A stretch of DNA of 64,000 nt, from assembly GCA_900544025.1 (NCBI GenBank), contig UQTM01000010.1:1-64000 (forward strand). Direction: 5' to 3'. Below the pieces are notes generated by a model. That model was not told the DNA's origin and did not search any database. It saw nothing but the letters and a program-made list of their open reading frames with translations. The position numbers and the translations under genes were made by a program. This DNA comes from an uncultured Odoribacter sp. (GTDB taxonomy: Bacteria; Bacteroidota; Bacteroidia; Bacteroidales; Marinifilaceae). Below, piece after piece: positions 35,614-44,403 of this stretch (the first letter of the stretch is position 1; every line of letters begins with the position of its first letter).

Positions 35614-36009
35614 ATGGAGGAAAGAGTCAGAATAGATAAATGGCTATGGGCTGTACGGATTTTTAAAACGCGCTCATTGGCCGCCGAGGAATGTGGTAAA
35701 GGGCATGTTACGATCGGCGATGTACATGTGAAAGCTTCCAGGGAGTTGAAAGGAGGCGAGGTGGTGAAAGTCCGTATTGCGCCGATCGAGCGGCATTATT
35801 TGGTAAAAAAGCTGACAGATAAACGCATGTCGGCTCAATTAGCTGTTGATTTTGTAGAAGATGTCACACCTCCCGAGACTTTGGCTTTGTTGAATGCTGT
35901 GAAAGCTTACGGTTTTGAATACCGGGATCGGGGAGCGGGACGTCCTACCAAACGGGATCGGCGGATGATCGATAAGCTGAAAAGCGAAGATTGGGAAGGA
36001 GAGGAGTGA
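35614..36009 (+). CDS. hslR: S4-domain RNA-binding protein, Hsp15-like
   Basis: Ribosome-associated RNA-binding protein; Hsp15 binds stalled 50S subunits carrying nascent chains. Seen: 131 aa; S4 domain at 4-65 (VRIDKWLWAVRIFKTRSLAAEECGKGHVTI), then a basic C-terminal tail (GRPTKRDRRMIDKLK). A 248-base purine-rich gap without a gene separates it from pth. DUF4924 follows after 21 bases, suggesting a small operon through 37646. Confidence 0.85.
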   Translation: MEERVRIDKWLWAVRIFKTRSLAAEECGKGHVTIGDVHVKASRELKGGEVVKVRIAPIERHYLVKKLTDKRMSAQLAVDFVEDVTPPETLALLNAVKAYGFEYRDRGAGRPTKRDRRMIDKLKSEDWEGEE

Positions 36010-36030
36010 TAAACCTTAAAATTAATTGTT

Positions 36031-36585
36031 GTGTTAATTGCGAGAGAGAAAAAAAAGAGTAATATTGCCGAATATATTCTGTATATGTGGCAAGTGGAGG
36101 ATATGCTCCGGGCATTTCAGCTGAACATGGAATTGGTGAATCGGCATGTTGTTAAAAGCTTTCAGGTGGATGAAGCGAAAACAAAGGAAATTTATGACTG
36201 GTATGATAATATCATAGCGATCATGAAAGCGGAGAAAGTTGAACAGCAGGGACACATCCAGCCTTTGAAAAATACGGTGAACGAGCTGACCGAATTACAC
36301 TTTTTTTTGCTGCATGAGGCTCACGACCGGAGATACCAGCAGATTGTGACGATGGCTGCGGGGAATTTGGTGGAGTTCCGTAATAAAGCGCAGGTGGGGA
36401 ACGAGGTGTCGGATGTGGAGCTGGCCCTGAATGCTTTGTATGGGAATTTAATACTGCGTTTACAGAAAAAAGAGATAAACCCACAGACGGCAACGGCGAT
36501 GGAGTCGTTCAGCAAGATGATCGGGTATTTGGCCGCAAAATATAGGCAGATCGAGGAGGAAGAAGCGGCACAAGAGGCTAAATAA
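36031..36585 (+). CDS. DUF4924-family protein
   Basis: Conserved Bacteroidota protein of unknown function. Seen: 184 aa, largely alpha-helical, beginning MLIAREKKKSNIAEYILYMW, the characteristic start of DUF4924, and with no signal peptide or membrane segment. The GTG at 36031 is the start that gives this family N-terminus. It lies between hslR and a secreted DUF4097-like protein with 21- and 17-base gaps, so it is likely co-transcribed with both. The C-terminus is acidic (EEEEAAQEAK). No catalytic motif is visible. Confidence 0.8.
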   Translation: MLIAREKKKSNIAEYILYMWQVEDMLRAFQLNMELVNRHVVKSFQVDEAKTKEIYDWYDNIIAIMKAEKVEQQGHIQPLKNTVNELTELHFFLLHEAHDRRYQQIVTMAAGNLVEFRNKAQVGNEVSDVELALNALYGNLILRLQKKEINPQTATAMESFSKMIGYLAAKYRQIEEEEAAQEAK

Positions 36586-36602
36586 AATAAAACAGATATA
36601 AT

Positions 36603-37646
36603 ATGAAATGGATTGTAACAGCTTTGTGTATGGCGTTGTTCTGTATGACGGTGAGTGCAGAAGTCAGCGAAAAGAAATACGAGAAAACTTTTCCCAAAGA
36701 TAAGCTAACCGAATTGGTTTTATCGAACGATTACGGACAGATCAATGTGGAGCAAACAGACGGGAATGAAATTCAGGTGTCTGTAAATATCGCTGCTACG
36801 GCCAAAACTGCCGCTAAAGCGGACGAAGCTTTGGAATTGGTGAATATAAAAGAGAATGTGGGAAGCGCTTCCCTGAACGTCAGTACGGAGTTTGGGAAGG
36901 ATATGGCGATTAAGCAGTTCCTGACCAGTGTCAGCCTACAGATCGATTATCAGGTGAGTGTGCCGAAAGGTATTAAGCTGCGTTTGATCGGTTCTAATTG
37001 TAACGTATTTATCGATACTTTCGAGGGGGAGATCAATGCGGATGTCCGCAACGGTAATTTTAAGGCCAATACAATCAAAGGAGAGGAATTTTATATCAAA
37101 CAGGATAAAGGAAGTTTTGATGTGACGGAGGTTGAACTCATGACCGGGAATTTTAAAAATTCTACTATTCATATCGAATCGGGCGATCAGGTGAAGCTGG
37201 AAACCAGTTCTACCAATGGTAACCTGGAATCTATTGAAAAATTGAACATTCGTTCCTCTGGCGGCGAAATGAAACTGGGTGAGATCGAGGATTTGACCGG
37301 AAGTTCTTCTTTCACGAAATATGAGGTGCAGGATATCGGTAATATCTTGGATATGGACATGAAAATGGGAGAGATGAACGTACGTAATATTCATTTTAAT
37401 TTTTCGGAAGTGCGTGTGAAAGGCTCTTTTACAAAGGTTGGACTGACCTTTATGGAGGGAGCGGGTTATAATCTGGAAGTGAAACGGAATAAGTCGTTGA
37501 AGATGGATTTGCCGAGGGGTATGCAGTTGGAAGACCGTCCTACAACCGAACGCAATATGGTTATAGGAACCAAGTTTGTCGGCGACCCGAAATATACCGG
37601 AAAAGTGTTCCTGGAATTATCGAACGGTAATTTATATATTCAGTAA
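36603..37646 (+). CDS. exported DUF4097-like beta-repeat protein
   Basis: Seen: 347 aa with signal peptide MKWIVTALCMALFCMTVSA, then a repetitive beta-solenoid-like body: short strands alternate with turns of the type NGNFKANTIKGEEFYIKQ, LMTGNFKNSTIHIES and GEMKLGEIEDL. This matches the DUF4097/DUF2807 class of putative adhesin-like right-handed beta folds. There is no anchor, so it is probably periplasmic. Function is unknown; the operon link to DUF4924 and hslR does not indicate one. Confidence 0.7.
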   Translation: MKWIVTALCMALFCMTVSAEVSEKKYEKTFPKDKLTELVLSNDYGQINVEQTDGNEIQVSVNIAATAKTAAKADEALELVNIKENVGSASLNVSTEFGKDMAIKQFLTSVSLQIDYQVSVPKGIKLRLIGSNCNVFIDTFEGEINADVRNGNFKANTIKGEEFYIKQDKGSFDVTEVELMTGNFKNSTIHIESGDQVKLETSSTNGNLESIEKLNIRSSGGEMKLGEIEDLTGSSSFTKYEVQDIGNILDMDMKMGEMNVRNIHFNFSEVRVKGSFTKVGLTFMEGAGYNLEVKRNKSLKMDLPRGMQLEDRPTTERNMVIGTKFVGDPKYTGKVFLELSNGNLYIQ

Positions 37647-37706
37647 AAGAGAAAAACAACAAAAAACAGCATTCTTGTTTAATTTTCAACATTTGTTCTT
37701 AAATAA

Positions 37707-37737
37707 TTTGGATGGTTGATTTTTTACTTTATATTTG
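37707..37737 (+). promoter_or_regulatory. promoter of the his operon
   Basis: TTTG (37707-37710), 19-base spacer, TATATTTG (37730-37737): an exact fit to the Bacteroidota consensus. Predicted start about 37744, some 14 bases before the leader-peptide ATG. Confidence 0.8.
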
Positions 37738-37757
37738 CACAAACAAAAATCAGAGAA

Positions 37758-37814
37758 ATGAGAAATTTTTTACATCATATCCATCATTATTATCACTATT
37801 CTCAGGTGAGATGA
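37758..37814 (+). CDS. hisL: his operon leader peptide (18 aa)
   Basis: The open frame reads MRNFLHHIHHYYHYSQVR and stops at TGA 37812-37814. Five His codons fall within eight positions (codons 6, 7, 9, 10, 13). The frame sits between a strong promoter and a terminator just before hisG, which is the setting of a classical histidine attenuation peptide. Its last three sense codons (37803-37811) are also the antiterminator arm. The peptide itself is expected to have no function beyond sensing charged tRNA-His through ribosome speed. Confidence 0.9.
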   Translation: MRNFLHHIHHYYHYSQVR

Positions 37815-37864
37815 TGCTGTTGTGTTGTAATCGAAACATAAAATGTACAATGAAGCTCGCCTGA
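37802..37864 (+). promoter_or_regulatory. his attenuator: antiterminator pairing
   Basis: TCAGGTGAG (37802-37810) can pair over nine positions (one G-U) with CTCGCCTGA (37856-37864), which overlaps the 5' arm of the terminator. A ribosome held at the early His codons leaves 37802-37810 free, so the antiterminator forms and the operon is read; a ribosome reaching the stop covers it and the terminator forms. Confidence 0.8.
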
Positions 37865-37887
37865 TCCAGGCGGGCTTTTTTATTTTT
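37855..37887 (+). terminator. his attenuator terminator
   Basis: Stem GCTCGCCTG (37855-37863) with CAGGCGGGC (37867-37875), nine pairs including one G-U and a 3-base loop, followed by TTTTTTATTTTT. It lies 38 bases before hisG. Confidence 0.9.
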
Positions 37888-37924
37888 CCCCTGGATCGTT
37901 GCAGGGCAATAATCTAAAAGTGTT

Positions 37925-38782
37925 ATGACAAATTTAAAAATTGCAGTTCAGAAATCAGGCAGGTTGAACGATGAGTCTTTCACTCTCTTGAAAGAGTGTG
38001 GAATTTCGATCAACAATGGTAAAGACCAGTTAATGGCACAGGCATCGAATTTTCCGATGGAGGTGCTTTATCTTCGTAATTCCGATATTCCACAGTATGT
38101 GAAGGATGGGATTGCTGATATTGCGATCATCGGTGATAATACGGAAAAGGAAAAGAAGACCGGGATCGAGAATGTTTTAAATCTGGGATTTTCTAAATGC
38201 CGCCTGTCTATTGCCGTGCCCAAGTCTGTAGATTTTAAAGATATTTCTTATTTGCAGGGGAAAAGAATAGCCACTTCTTATCCCACCTCTTTGCGGGATT
38301 TTCTGGAGGAAAATAAGATAAGTGCAGAGATACACGAGATTTCCGGCTCGGTGGAGATTGCACCGAATATCGGATTGGCAGATGCCATTTGCGATTTGGT
38401 GAGTACCGGGAGCACTTTATTTAAGAATGGTTTGAAAGAGGTGTATAAAATATTCGAATCACAGGCGATTTTGGTTGCTAACCCGGATTTGAGCCCGGAA
38501 AAAAGGGCTTTGTTGGATCAGCTGGTATTCCGGATCAAAGCCGTGCTGGCCTCTAAATGTAATAAATACATTTTGCTGAATGCTCCGGAAAAATCATTGG
38601 ATTTGATTTGCAGTTTGTTGCCGGGAATGAAAAGTCCTACGATTATTCCTTTACGTGAAAAAGGATGGGTGTCGGTTCACTCTGTCGTAAACGAAAATGC
38701 ATTTTGGGAGGTGATCGGTCGTTTGAAAGATGCCGGGGCGGAAGGTATCTTGATTGTGCCTATCGAAAAGATGATTCTTTAA
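37925..38782 (+). CDS. hisG: ATP phosphoribosyltransferase, long form
   Basis: First step of histidine synthesis: ATP plus PRPP to phosphoribosyl-ATP. Seen: 285 aa; starts LKIAVQKSGRLNDESF, PRPP-site segment DAICDLVSTGSTLFKNGL near 158-175, and a C-terminal ACT-like regulatory domain (about 210-285) that binds histidine in long-form HisG. No hisZ is needed with this form. First gene after the attenuator; hisD follows after 38 bases. Confidence 0.97.
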   Translation: MTNLKIAVQKSGRLNDESFTLLKECGISINNGKDQLMAQASNFPMEVLYLRNSDIPQYVKDGIADIAIIGDNTEKEKKTGIENVLNLGFSKCRLSIAVPKSVDFKDISYLQGKRIATSYPTSLRDFLEENKISAEIHEISGSVEIAPNIGLADAICDLVSTGSTLFKNGLKEVYKIFESQAILVANPDLSPEKRALLDQLVFRIKAVLASKCNKYILLNAPEKSLDLICSLLPGMKSPTIIPLREKGWVSVHSVVNENAFWEVIGRLKDAGAEGILIVPIEKMIL

Positions 38783-38820
38783 TGAAGTGTCTGCGGCCAT
38801 TGATTGTAAAGTTTTGAAGC

Positions 38821-40104
38821 ATGGAAAAAATTATTAATCCCGTCAGACAGGAGTGGGCGAAATTGTTGGCACGCCCTAAGTTTAACAATGACGATCTGAT
38901 AAAGATTTGCAAGGATATTTTTGCAGAGGTGATGAGGGACGGCGATAAGGCTTTGGCAAAATATACATTGCGTTTCGATCGGGTGAGTTTGGAAAATATA
39001 GCCGTGACGGAGGAGGAGTTCGACCGGGCAGAGCAGGCTGTGGGCGAGGAGCTGAAGGAGGCGATCCGTGAGGCTAAACGAAATATCGAAGCTTTTCATA
39101 TATTGCAGAAGCCTGCGCCTTGCGAATACGTAAATTCGCATGGCTTTCGCTGTTGGCAGGAAGCTAAAGGGATTGAAAAAGTAGGGCTTTACATTCCGGG
39201 TGGAAGCGCTCCTCTGTTCTCTACGGTGTTGATGCTGGCCGTTCCGGCACGTATTGCCGGATGCCGTGAAATTATCCTGTGCACTCCTCCCAATCGTGCC
39301 GGAGCCGTCGAACCCGCTATTCTGTGGACAGCCCGTTTGTGCGGGGTGACCCGGGTGTATAAGGTGGGGGGCGTGCAGGCTATCGGTGCCATGACTTTGG
39401 GAACCGAAACGGTTCCTCAGGTGTATAAGATATTCGGGCCGGGTAATCAGTATGTGACTGCCGCGAAGCAATTGGCTTGTAATTTCGGCGTGGCGATAGA
39501 TATGCCTGCCGGCCCTTCGGAAGTGATGGTGGTGGCCGACCGTAGTGCAAACCCTGCTTTTATTGCAGCGGATTTACTGTCGCAGGCAGAGCATGGCCCG
39601 GACAGCCAGGTGGTTCTGGTGACACCCGATGCCGGGATTCTGCCGGAGGTAGAGCAGGAACTGGAAGCCCAGCTGGCTGTGTTGCCCCGAAAGGAAATTG
39701 CGGTAAAAGCGCTGGCTAATTCTAAATTTGTAGTACTGGCGGATATAGAGCAATGTATGGAATTGGTGAATGAATATGCGCCCGAACATTTGATTTTATG
39801 CGTGGAAGATTACCGGGAGCAGGCAAACTGCGTTGTGAATGCCGGATCTGTTTTCTTAGGGAATTATTCGCCGGAGAGTGCCGGGGATTATGCGTCGGGA
39901 ACGAATCACACTTTGCCTACGAACGGTTATGCTAAGGCGTATAGCGGTGTGAATCTGGATGCTTTTATCAAGAAGATTACTTTTCAGGAGATCTCCCGTG
40001 AAGGGTTGGGATATCTGGGACGTACGATCGAGATTATGGCAGAGAACGAGCAGTTGTTTGCCCACAAAAATGCGGTGACGCTCAGAATTACTAATGAAAA
40101 GTGA
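38821..40104 (+). CDS. hisD: histidinol dehydrogenase
   Basis: Catalyses the last two steps, histidinol to histidine with two NAD+. Seen: 427 aa; GLYIPGGSAPLFSTVLMLA, GPGNQYVTAAKQLACNFGV, IDMPAGPSEV, the zinc and catalytic region LLSQAEHGPDSQ with His, YAPEHL and GDYASGTNHTLPT. All motifs of the active enzyme are present and length is standard. Its stop lies seven bases before the preferred hisC start. Confidence 0.98.
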   Translation: MEKIINPVRQEWAKLLARPKFNNDDLIKICKDIFAEVMRDGDKALAKYTLRFDRVSLENIAVTEEEFDRAEQAVGEELKEAIREAKRNIEAFHILQKPAPCEYVNSHGFRCWQEAKGIEKVGLYIPGGSAPLFSTVLMLAVPARIAGCREIILCTPPNRAGAVEPAILWTARLCGVTRVYKVGGVQAIGAMTLGTETVPQVYKIFGPGNQYVTAAKQLACNFGVAIDMPAGPSEVMVVADRSANPAFIAADLLSQAEHGPDSQVVLVTPDAGILPEVEQELEAQLAVLPRKEIAVKALANSKFVVLADIEQCMELVNEYAPEHLILCVEDYREQANCVVNAGSVFLGNYSPESAGDYASGTNHTLPTNGYAKAYSGVNLDAFIKKITFQEISREGLGYLGRTIEIMAENEQLFAHKNAVTLRITNEK

Positions 40105-40111
40105 GTGGATT

Positions 40112-41155
40112 ATGGAAATTAATAGTTTGATACGGGAAAATATAAAGAATTTACAGCCTTATTCTTGTGCGAGGGATGAGTATAGCGGAGATAGCGCTAC
40201 ATTTTTGGATGCTAATGAAAATCCTTACGACACGGGTTATAACCGTTATCCCGATCCTTATCAGCGACAGCTAAAGGTACAGCTTGCCCGGATTAAGGGC
40301 GTTCCTGCCGAAAATATGATGCTGGGTAACGGTAGTGATGAAATTATCGATATTTTGATCCGGAGCGTGTGCGAGCCTGCCGAGGATAATATCATCGTTT
40401 TTTCTCCGGGATATTCTATGTATGAGGTGAGTGCTGCGATCAATAATGTAGAGGTTCGCAAGATCAATCTGACTTCCGAGTTTCTACCGGATTGGGCGGA
40501 AATGTGGAAACAGGCCGATGCACATACCAAGATTGTCTTTTTGTGTACTCCTAATAATCCTACCGGTAAAGTGATTCCTATCGGACAGATCCGGGAAGTA
40601 TGCCGGAATTTTGGGGGATTGGTTTTGGTGGACGAGGCTTATATCGATTTTACCGACGAGATGTCGGCGGTGAAGTTATTGGATGAATTTCCCAATGTGG
40701 TGGTGTTGCAAACTTTGTCGAAAGCATGGGGAATGGCAGGTCTCCGGTTGGGGATTTGTTTTGCCGGACAGGAATTGATCCGGGTGCTGAATAAGGTGAA
40801 AGCTCCTTATAATATCAGTAATCTCACTCAGCAGACCGTGTTGAGAATTTTGGAACAATACGACGAATTCGAGGCGAAGCTGTCGGCGATCAAGGCGCAG
40901 CGGGAGCGTTTGAGTTGCGCTCTTGCCGCAACCGGTTTATTCGAACGGGTATGTGATTCCGAAGCTAATTTTATTTTAGTGACGACACCCCGTTTTCGTG
41001 AGCTATATGATTATTTGGTTGCAAATCAGGTCGTGGTGCGTTTGCGGAATATTGCACCTTTGATCGAGGGCGGTATTCGTATTACAGTGGGGACGCAGGC
41101 GGAAAACGACCGTTTGCTGGCTTTGCTGGATGAGTTCCGGAACAGGATTAAATGA
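40112..41155 (+). CDS. hisC: histidinol-phosphate aminotransferase
   Basis: PLP-dependent transamination of imidazole-acetol phosphate with glutamate. Seen: 347 aa; NIKNLQPYSCARDEYSG start, GNGSDEIIDIL, CTPNNPTGK, DEAYIDF and the PLP lysine in TLSKAWGMAGLRLG. The frame extends to an ATG at 40094 that would overlap hisD by 11 bases; ATG 40112 gives the family-like N-terminus and is preferred. hisB follows after seven bases. Confidence 0.96.
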   Translation: MEINSLIRENIKNLQPYSCARDEYSGDSATFLDANENPYDTGYNRYPDPYQRQLKVQLARIKGVPAENMMLGNGSDEIIDILIRSVCEPAEDNIIVFSPGYSMYEVSAAINNVEVRKINLTSEFLPDWAEMWKQADAHTKIVFLCTPNNPTGKVIPIGQIREVCRNFGGLVLVDEAYIDFTDEMSAVKLLDEFPNVVVLQTLSKAWGMAGLRLGICFAGQELIRVLNKVKAPYNISNLTQQTVLRILEQYDEFEAKLSAIKAQRERLSCALAATGLFERVCDSEANFILVTTPRFRELYDYLVANQVVVRLRNIAPLIEGGIRITVGTQAENDRLLALLDEFRNRIK

Positions 41156-41162
41156 GAAAGGT

Positions 41163-42257
41163 ATGAAAAAGATTTTGTTTATAGACCGTGACGGAACGAT
41201 TATTCAGGAACCGCCTGTGGATTTTCAGGTGGATAGTCTGGCAAAATTGGAATTTGTGCCGGGAGTGATCGGGGCTTTGCGTCGTGTGGTGGAAGAAACG
41301 GATTATCGTTTGGTGATGGTGAGCAATCAGGATGGTCTGGGAACTCCTTCTTTTCCTATGGAAGATTTTTTACCTCCACAGGAACTGATGCTGAAGACAT
41401 TGGCTGGAGAAGGGATCGTTTTTGACGAGGTGCTGATCGACGAGAGTTTTCCGGAAGAAAATTCCCCCCGCCGGAAGCCCCGGACCGGAATGGTGGAAAA
41501 GTATTTGAATGAATATTTGGATTATGAAAATTCGTATGTGATCGGCGACCGGGTGACCGATATGCAGCTGGCTGCCAATATGGGAATCCGGGGAATATTT
41601 TTAGGCGATGCCCCTACGGAGGATTTGCCTGTGGCTTTGAGCAGTTCGTCCTGGGGAGAAATTGCCGCTTTCCTGAAATCAGGTAGCCGTAAAGCGAAAA
41701 TTTTCCGGAAGACTTCGGAGACTTCGATTCTGGTGGAATTAGACCTGAACGGTAGCGGGCGTCCGGATATCCATACCGGACTGGCTTTTTTCGATCATAT
41801 GCTCGAACAGATCGCCCGCCACGGTGGCGTGGATTTGACGATAAAGGCCGACGGCGATCTGGAAGTGGACGAGCATCATACCATCGAGGATACGGGAATT
41901 GTGTTGGGAGAATGCTTTGCCGAAGCTTTGGGGCGGAAGAAAGGCATCGAGCGGTATGGCTTTGCTTTGCCGATGGACGAGGCGAAGGCAGAGGTTCTGC
42001 TGGATTTCGGCGGCCGGGCCTGTTTAGTGTGGCAGGTGGAGCTTTGCCGGGAATATGTCGGGGATTTTCCCACCGAAATGACGAAGCATTTTTTCGATTC
42101 TTTTTGCCAGAGTTGTAAATGTAATTTGCATGTGACGGCTTCGGGCGAAAATACCCATCATGTGATCGAAGGTATATTCAAGGCTTTTGCCCGTGCGATA
42201 AAGGCGGCTATCCGGCAAACGGGTACGGGTATTCCTTCGTCGAAAGGAGTGGTTTAA
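41163..42257 (+). CDS. hisB: bifunctional histidinol-phosphatase / imidazoleglycerol-phosphate dehydratase
   Basis: Two pathway steps in one protein. Seen: 364 aa; N-terminal HAD phosphatase (1-165) with FIDRDGTI near the start, VSNQDG and GDRVTDMQ; C-terminal dehydratase (about 175-364) with the metal-binding FFDHMLEQIARHGG, DEHHTIEDTG and ENTHHVIEG. The fused form is usual in Bacteroidota and enterics. ATG 41163 lies just after the hisC stop; an earlier in-frame ATG (41130) lies inside hisC. Confidence 0.97.
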   Translation: MKKILFIDRDGTIIQEPPVDFQVDSLAKLEFVPGVIGALRRVVEETDYRLVMVSNQDGLGTPSFPMEDFLPPQELMLKTLAGEGIVFDEVLIDESFPEENSPRRKPRTGMVEKYLNEYLDYENSYVIGDRVTDMQLAANMGIRGIFLGDAPTEDLPVALSSSSWGEIAAFLKSGSRKAKIFRKTSETSILVELDLNGSGRPDIHTGLAFFDHMLEQIARHGGVDLTIKADGDLEVDEHHTIEDTGIVLGECFAEALGRKKGIERYGFALPMDEAKAEVLLDFGGRACLVWQVELCREYVGDFPTEMTKHFFDSFCQSCKCNLHVTASGENTHHVIEGIFKAFARAIKAAIRQTGTGIPSSKGVV

Positions 42258-42272
42258 CGATTGTTTATAGAA

Positions 42273-42854
42273 ATGAAAATTGTAATTATAGATTATGGGG
42301 CGGGGAATGTGTTTTCCGTGCTGATGGCGCTGAAACGTTTGGGATACGAAGCTATCGTGAGCGGTGATGCCGATGAGATCAGGAGTGCCGACCGGGTGAT
42401 TTTTCCCGGAGTGGGGCAGGCTTCTGCCGCCATGGAACAGTTGAGGGCTTCCGGGCTCGACCGGGTGATTCCGGGGTTAAAAATGCCTGTATTGGGGGTT
42501 TGTTTGGGGATGCAGTTGATGTGCCGCTCTACCGAGGAGGAGAATACGTGCGGATTGGGCATTTTTCCGTTAGATGTGAAGAAGATCACCGGAGATTATA
42601 AAATACCCCACATGGGCTGGAATAATATTACCGGCCTGAAAACCGGGTTGTTTAAAGGAATTGCTGAAAATTCCCGGATGTATTTCGTACATTCTTATTA
42701 TGTACCCGCCGGTGAATATACGATTGCTCTTTGTGATTATCACGCACCTTTTGCGGCGGCTATCGGGAAAGATAATTTTTACGGTTGCCAGTTCCATCCT
42801 GAAAAATCGTCGCAGTGGGGGGAACAGGTTTTAAAAAATTTTTTGGAATTATGA
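42273..42854 (+). CDS. hisH: imidazole glycerol phosphate synthase, glutaminase subunit
   Basis: Supplies ammonia to HisF. Seen: 193 aa; class I amidotransferase with IIDYGAGNVFSV start, nucleophile Cys in VLGVCLGMQLM near 78 and the His-Glu pair in GCQFHPEKS near 175. All three triad residues are present. ATG 42273 is preferred over a TTG at 42261. Its stop overlaps the hisA start (ATGA), indicating translational coupling. The partner HisF is interrupted by a stop codon in this sequence. Confidence 0.97.
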   Translation: MKIVIIDYGAGNVFSVLMALKRLGYEAIVSGDADEIRSADRVIFPGVGQASAAMEQLRASGLDRVIPGLKMPVLGVCLGMQLMCRSTEEENTCGLGIFPLDVKKITGDYKIPHMGWNNITGLKTGLFKGIAENSRMYFVHSYYVPAGEYTIALCDYHAPFAAAIGKDNFYGCQFHPEKSSQWGEQVLKNFLEL

Positions 42855-43561
42855 AGATTATACCGGCAATAGATATTATCGACGGAAAGTGTGTCCGGCT
42901 GACGCAGGGGCAATACGATAGTTGTAAAATATATTCGGATTCTCCGCTGGATATGGCTAAAGCATTTGAAGATGCCGGGGTAACGCGCCTGCATCTCGTG
43001 GATCTCGACGGGGCGAAAGCTGCGGGAGTGGTTAATATCCGGGTGTTAGAAACGATTTGTAAGAATACCGGATTGGCGGTGGATTTCGGGGGAGGGATTA
43101 AGTCGGACGAGGATATCCGGAAGGTGTTCGATGCCGGGGCGGCTTTTGCCGGGATCGGCAGTATCGCTCAGACCGATGTGGAGAAAACCACTGCCTGGCT
43201 GGAGGAATACGGTGGAGAGAATATCATTATCGGGGCAGATGTGCGGGATCATCGGGTGTGTATTCAGGGCTGGAAAAAGGTTACCGATACGACGATTTAT
43301 GAGTTGGTGGAGAACTACCGGGGAAAATTGTGTCATTTGATGTGTACGGATATTTCGAGGGACGGTATGCTGGAAGGTGCAGCCGTAGAGCTGTACAAAG
43401 ATTTATTGTCCCGTTATCCCGAATTGAATGTTATCGCTTCCGGAGGAGTCGGGGGTGTCGAGGATTTGGAACGTTTGGCTGCGGCAGGCGTACAGTCGGT
43501 GATTGTGGGAAAAGCAATCTATGAGAATAGAATAAAATTGGAAGATTTGAGTCGTTTCTGA
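42851..43561 (+). CDS. hisA: ProFAR isomerase
   Basis: Amadori isomerisation of ProFAR to PRFAR, the HisF substrate. Seen: 236 aa beta/alpha barrel; KIIPAIDIIDGKCVRL with catalytic Asp 8, LHLVDLDGAK, a second Asp in LMCTDISRDGML near 129, and phosphate-binding IASGGVGGVEDL and VGKAIYE. Start ATG 42851 overlaps the hisH stop by four bases. Confidence 0.96.
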   Translation: MKIIPAIDIIDGKCVRLTQGQYDSCKIYSDSPLDMAKAFEDAGVTRLHLVDLDGAKAAGVVNIRVLETICKNTGLAVDFGGGIKSDEDIRKVFDAGAAFAGIGSIAQTDVEKTTAWLEEYGGENIIIGADVRDHRVCIQGWKKVTDTTIYELVENYRGKLCHLMCTDISRDGMLEGAAVELYKDLLSRYPELNVIASGGVGGVEDLERLAAAGVQSVIVGKAIYENRIKLEDLSRF

Positions 43562-43605
43562 CCGGGAGTGCCGGACAGGAATTTAATTTCTAAAATATTG
43601 GAATT

Positions 43606-44361
43606 GTGTTAGCCAAAAGAATTATTCCCTGCCTCGATGTAAAGGACGGCAGGACGGTGAAAGGGGTGAATTTCGTTAATTTGAAAGATGCGGGAGATAT
43701 TGTAGAACTGGCAGCCCGTTATTCGTCGGAAGGGGCGGATGAATTGGTGTTTTTAGATATTACGGCCAGCAGCGATAACCGGAGCACCCGGCTTGCCTGG
43801 GTGGAACAAGTTGCTGCTGCGATCAGTATCCCTTTTACGGTCGGAGGCGGTATTTCTTCGGAAGCCGATGTGGAAGCTTTATTGAAGAAGGGGGCGGATA
43901 AGATTTCTATCAATTCTTCGGCGCTTGCCGATCCGGGATTGATCGACCGCCTGGCCTATGGTTTCGGCAGTCAGTGTGTGGTGGTCGCTATCGATGCCCG
44001 GCAGGAAGCGGGAGGCTGGCAGGTGTATAGTAAAGGCGGTCGGGTACGTACGGAAAAGGAGTTGTTTTCCTGGGCGGAATAAGCTGCTGCCCGGGGAGCC
44101 GGAGAAATCCTTTTTACTTCTATGGATAACGACGGGACTCATAAAGGATTTGCCAATGAAGCGACATCGGAAATCAGCAGGCGTTTGACTATCCCGGTGA
44201 TTGCTTCCGGGGGAGCGGGCACTCCGGAGGATTTTTACCGGGCTTTCACTTTAGGAAAAGCCGATGCCGCTTTGGCCGCCGGGGTGTTCCATTACGGGCA
44301 ACTTACGATTCCTGAAGTAAAAGAATATCTGGCGGCTCAAGGCATCGAGGTGAGGCTTTGA
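43606..44361 (+). pseudogene. hisF: imidazole glycerol phosphate synthase cyclase subunit, interrupted by an in-frame TAA
   Basis: HisF closes the imidazole ring using ammonia from HisH. Seen: the frame runs from GTG 43606 ([20 protein letters not shown]) to TGA 44359-44361, 251 codons, the normal HisF length. Codon 159 (44080-44082) is TAA, where homologues continue [19 protein letters not shown]. The same frame continues unbroken with [32 protein letters not shown] and [11 protein letters not shown]. No insertion or deletion is needed; one base change such as GAA to TAA explains it. The two catalytic Asp (D11, and D130 in AIDAR) lie before the stop and the phosphate-binding strands after it, so neither piece should work alone. 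A sequencing error is the main alternative. Confidence 0.9.
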
Positions 44362-44403
44362 AGCGGCAGTTGAAATTTGTAATGTGAAATTAATTATAAA
44401 GAT

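Noticed and set aside
37770..37800. CAT/TAT repeats upstream of hisG as a microsatellite or contingency tract
   Set aside because: The repeats are irregular and make sense as His and Tyr codons of the leader peptide.
44122..44361. 79-codon frame as an independent gene after the hisF stop
   Set aside because: It is the C-terminal third of HisF in the same frame as the 5' part; the ATG is the conserved Met of TSMD, not a gene start.
43606..44361. Split hisF as a natural two-subunit half-barrel enzyme
   Set aside because: The stop falls at codon 159, past the half-barrel junction, and the second piece would lack strand 5 and start inside a conserved motif.
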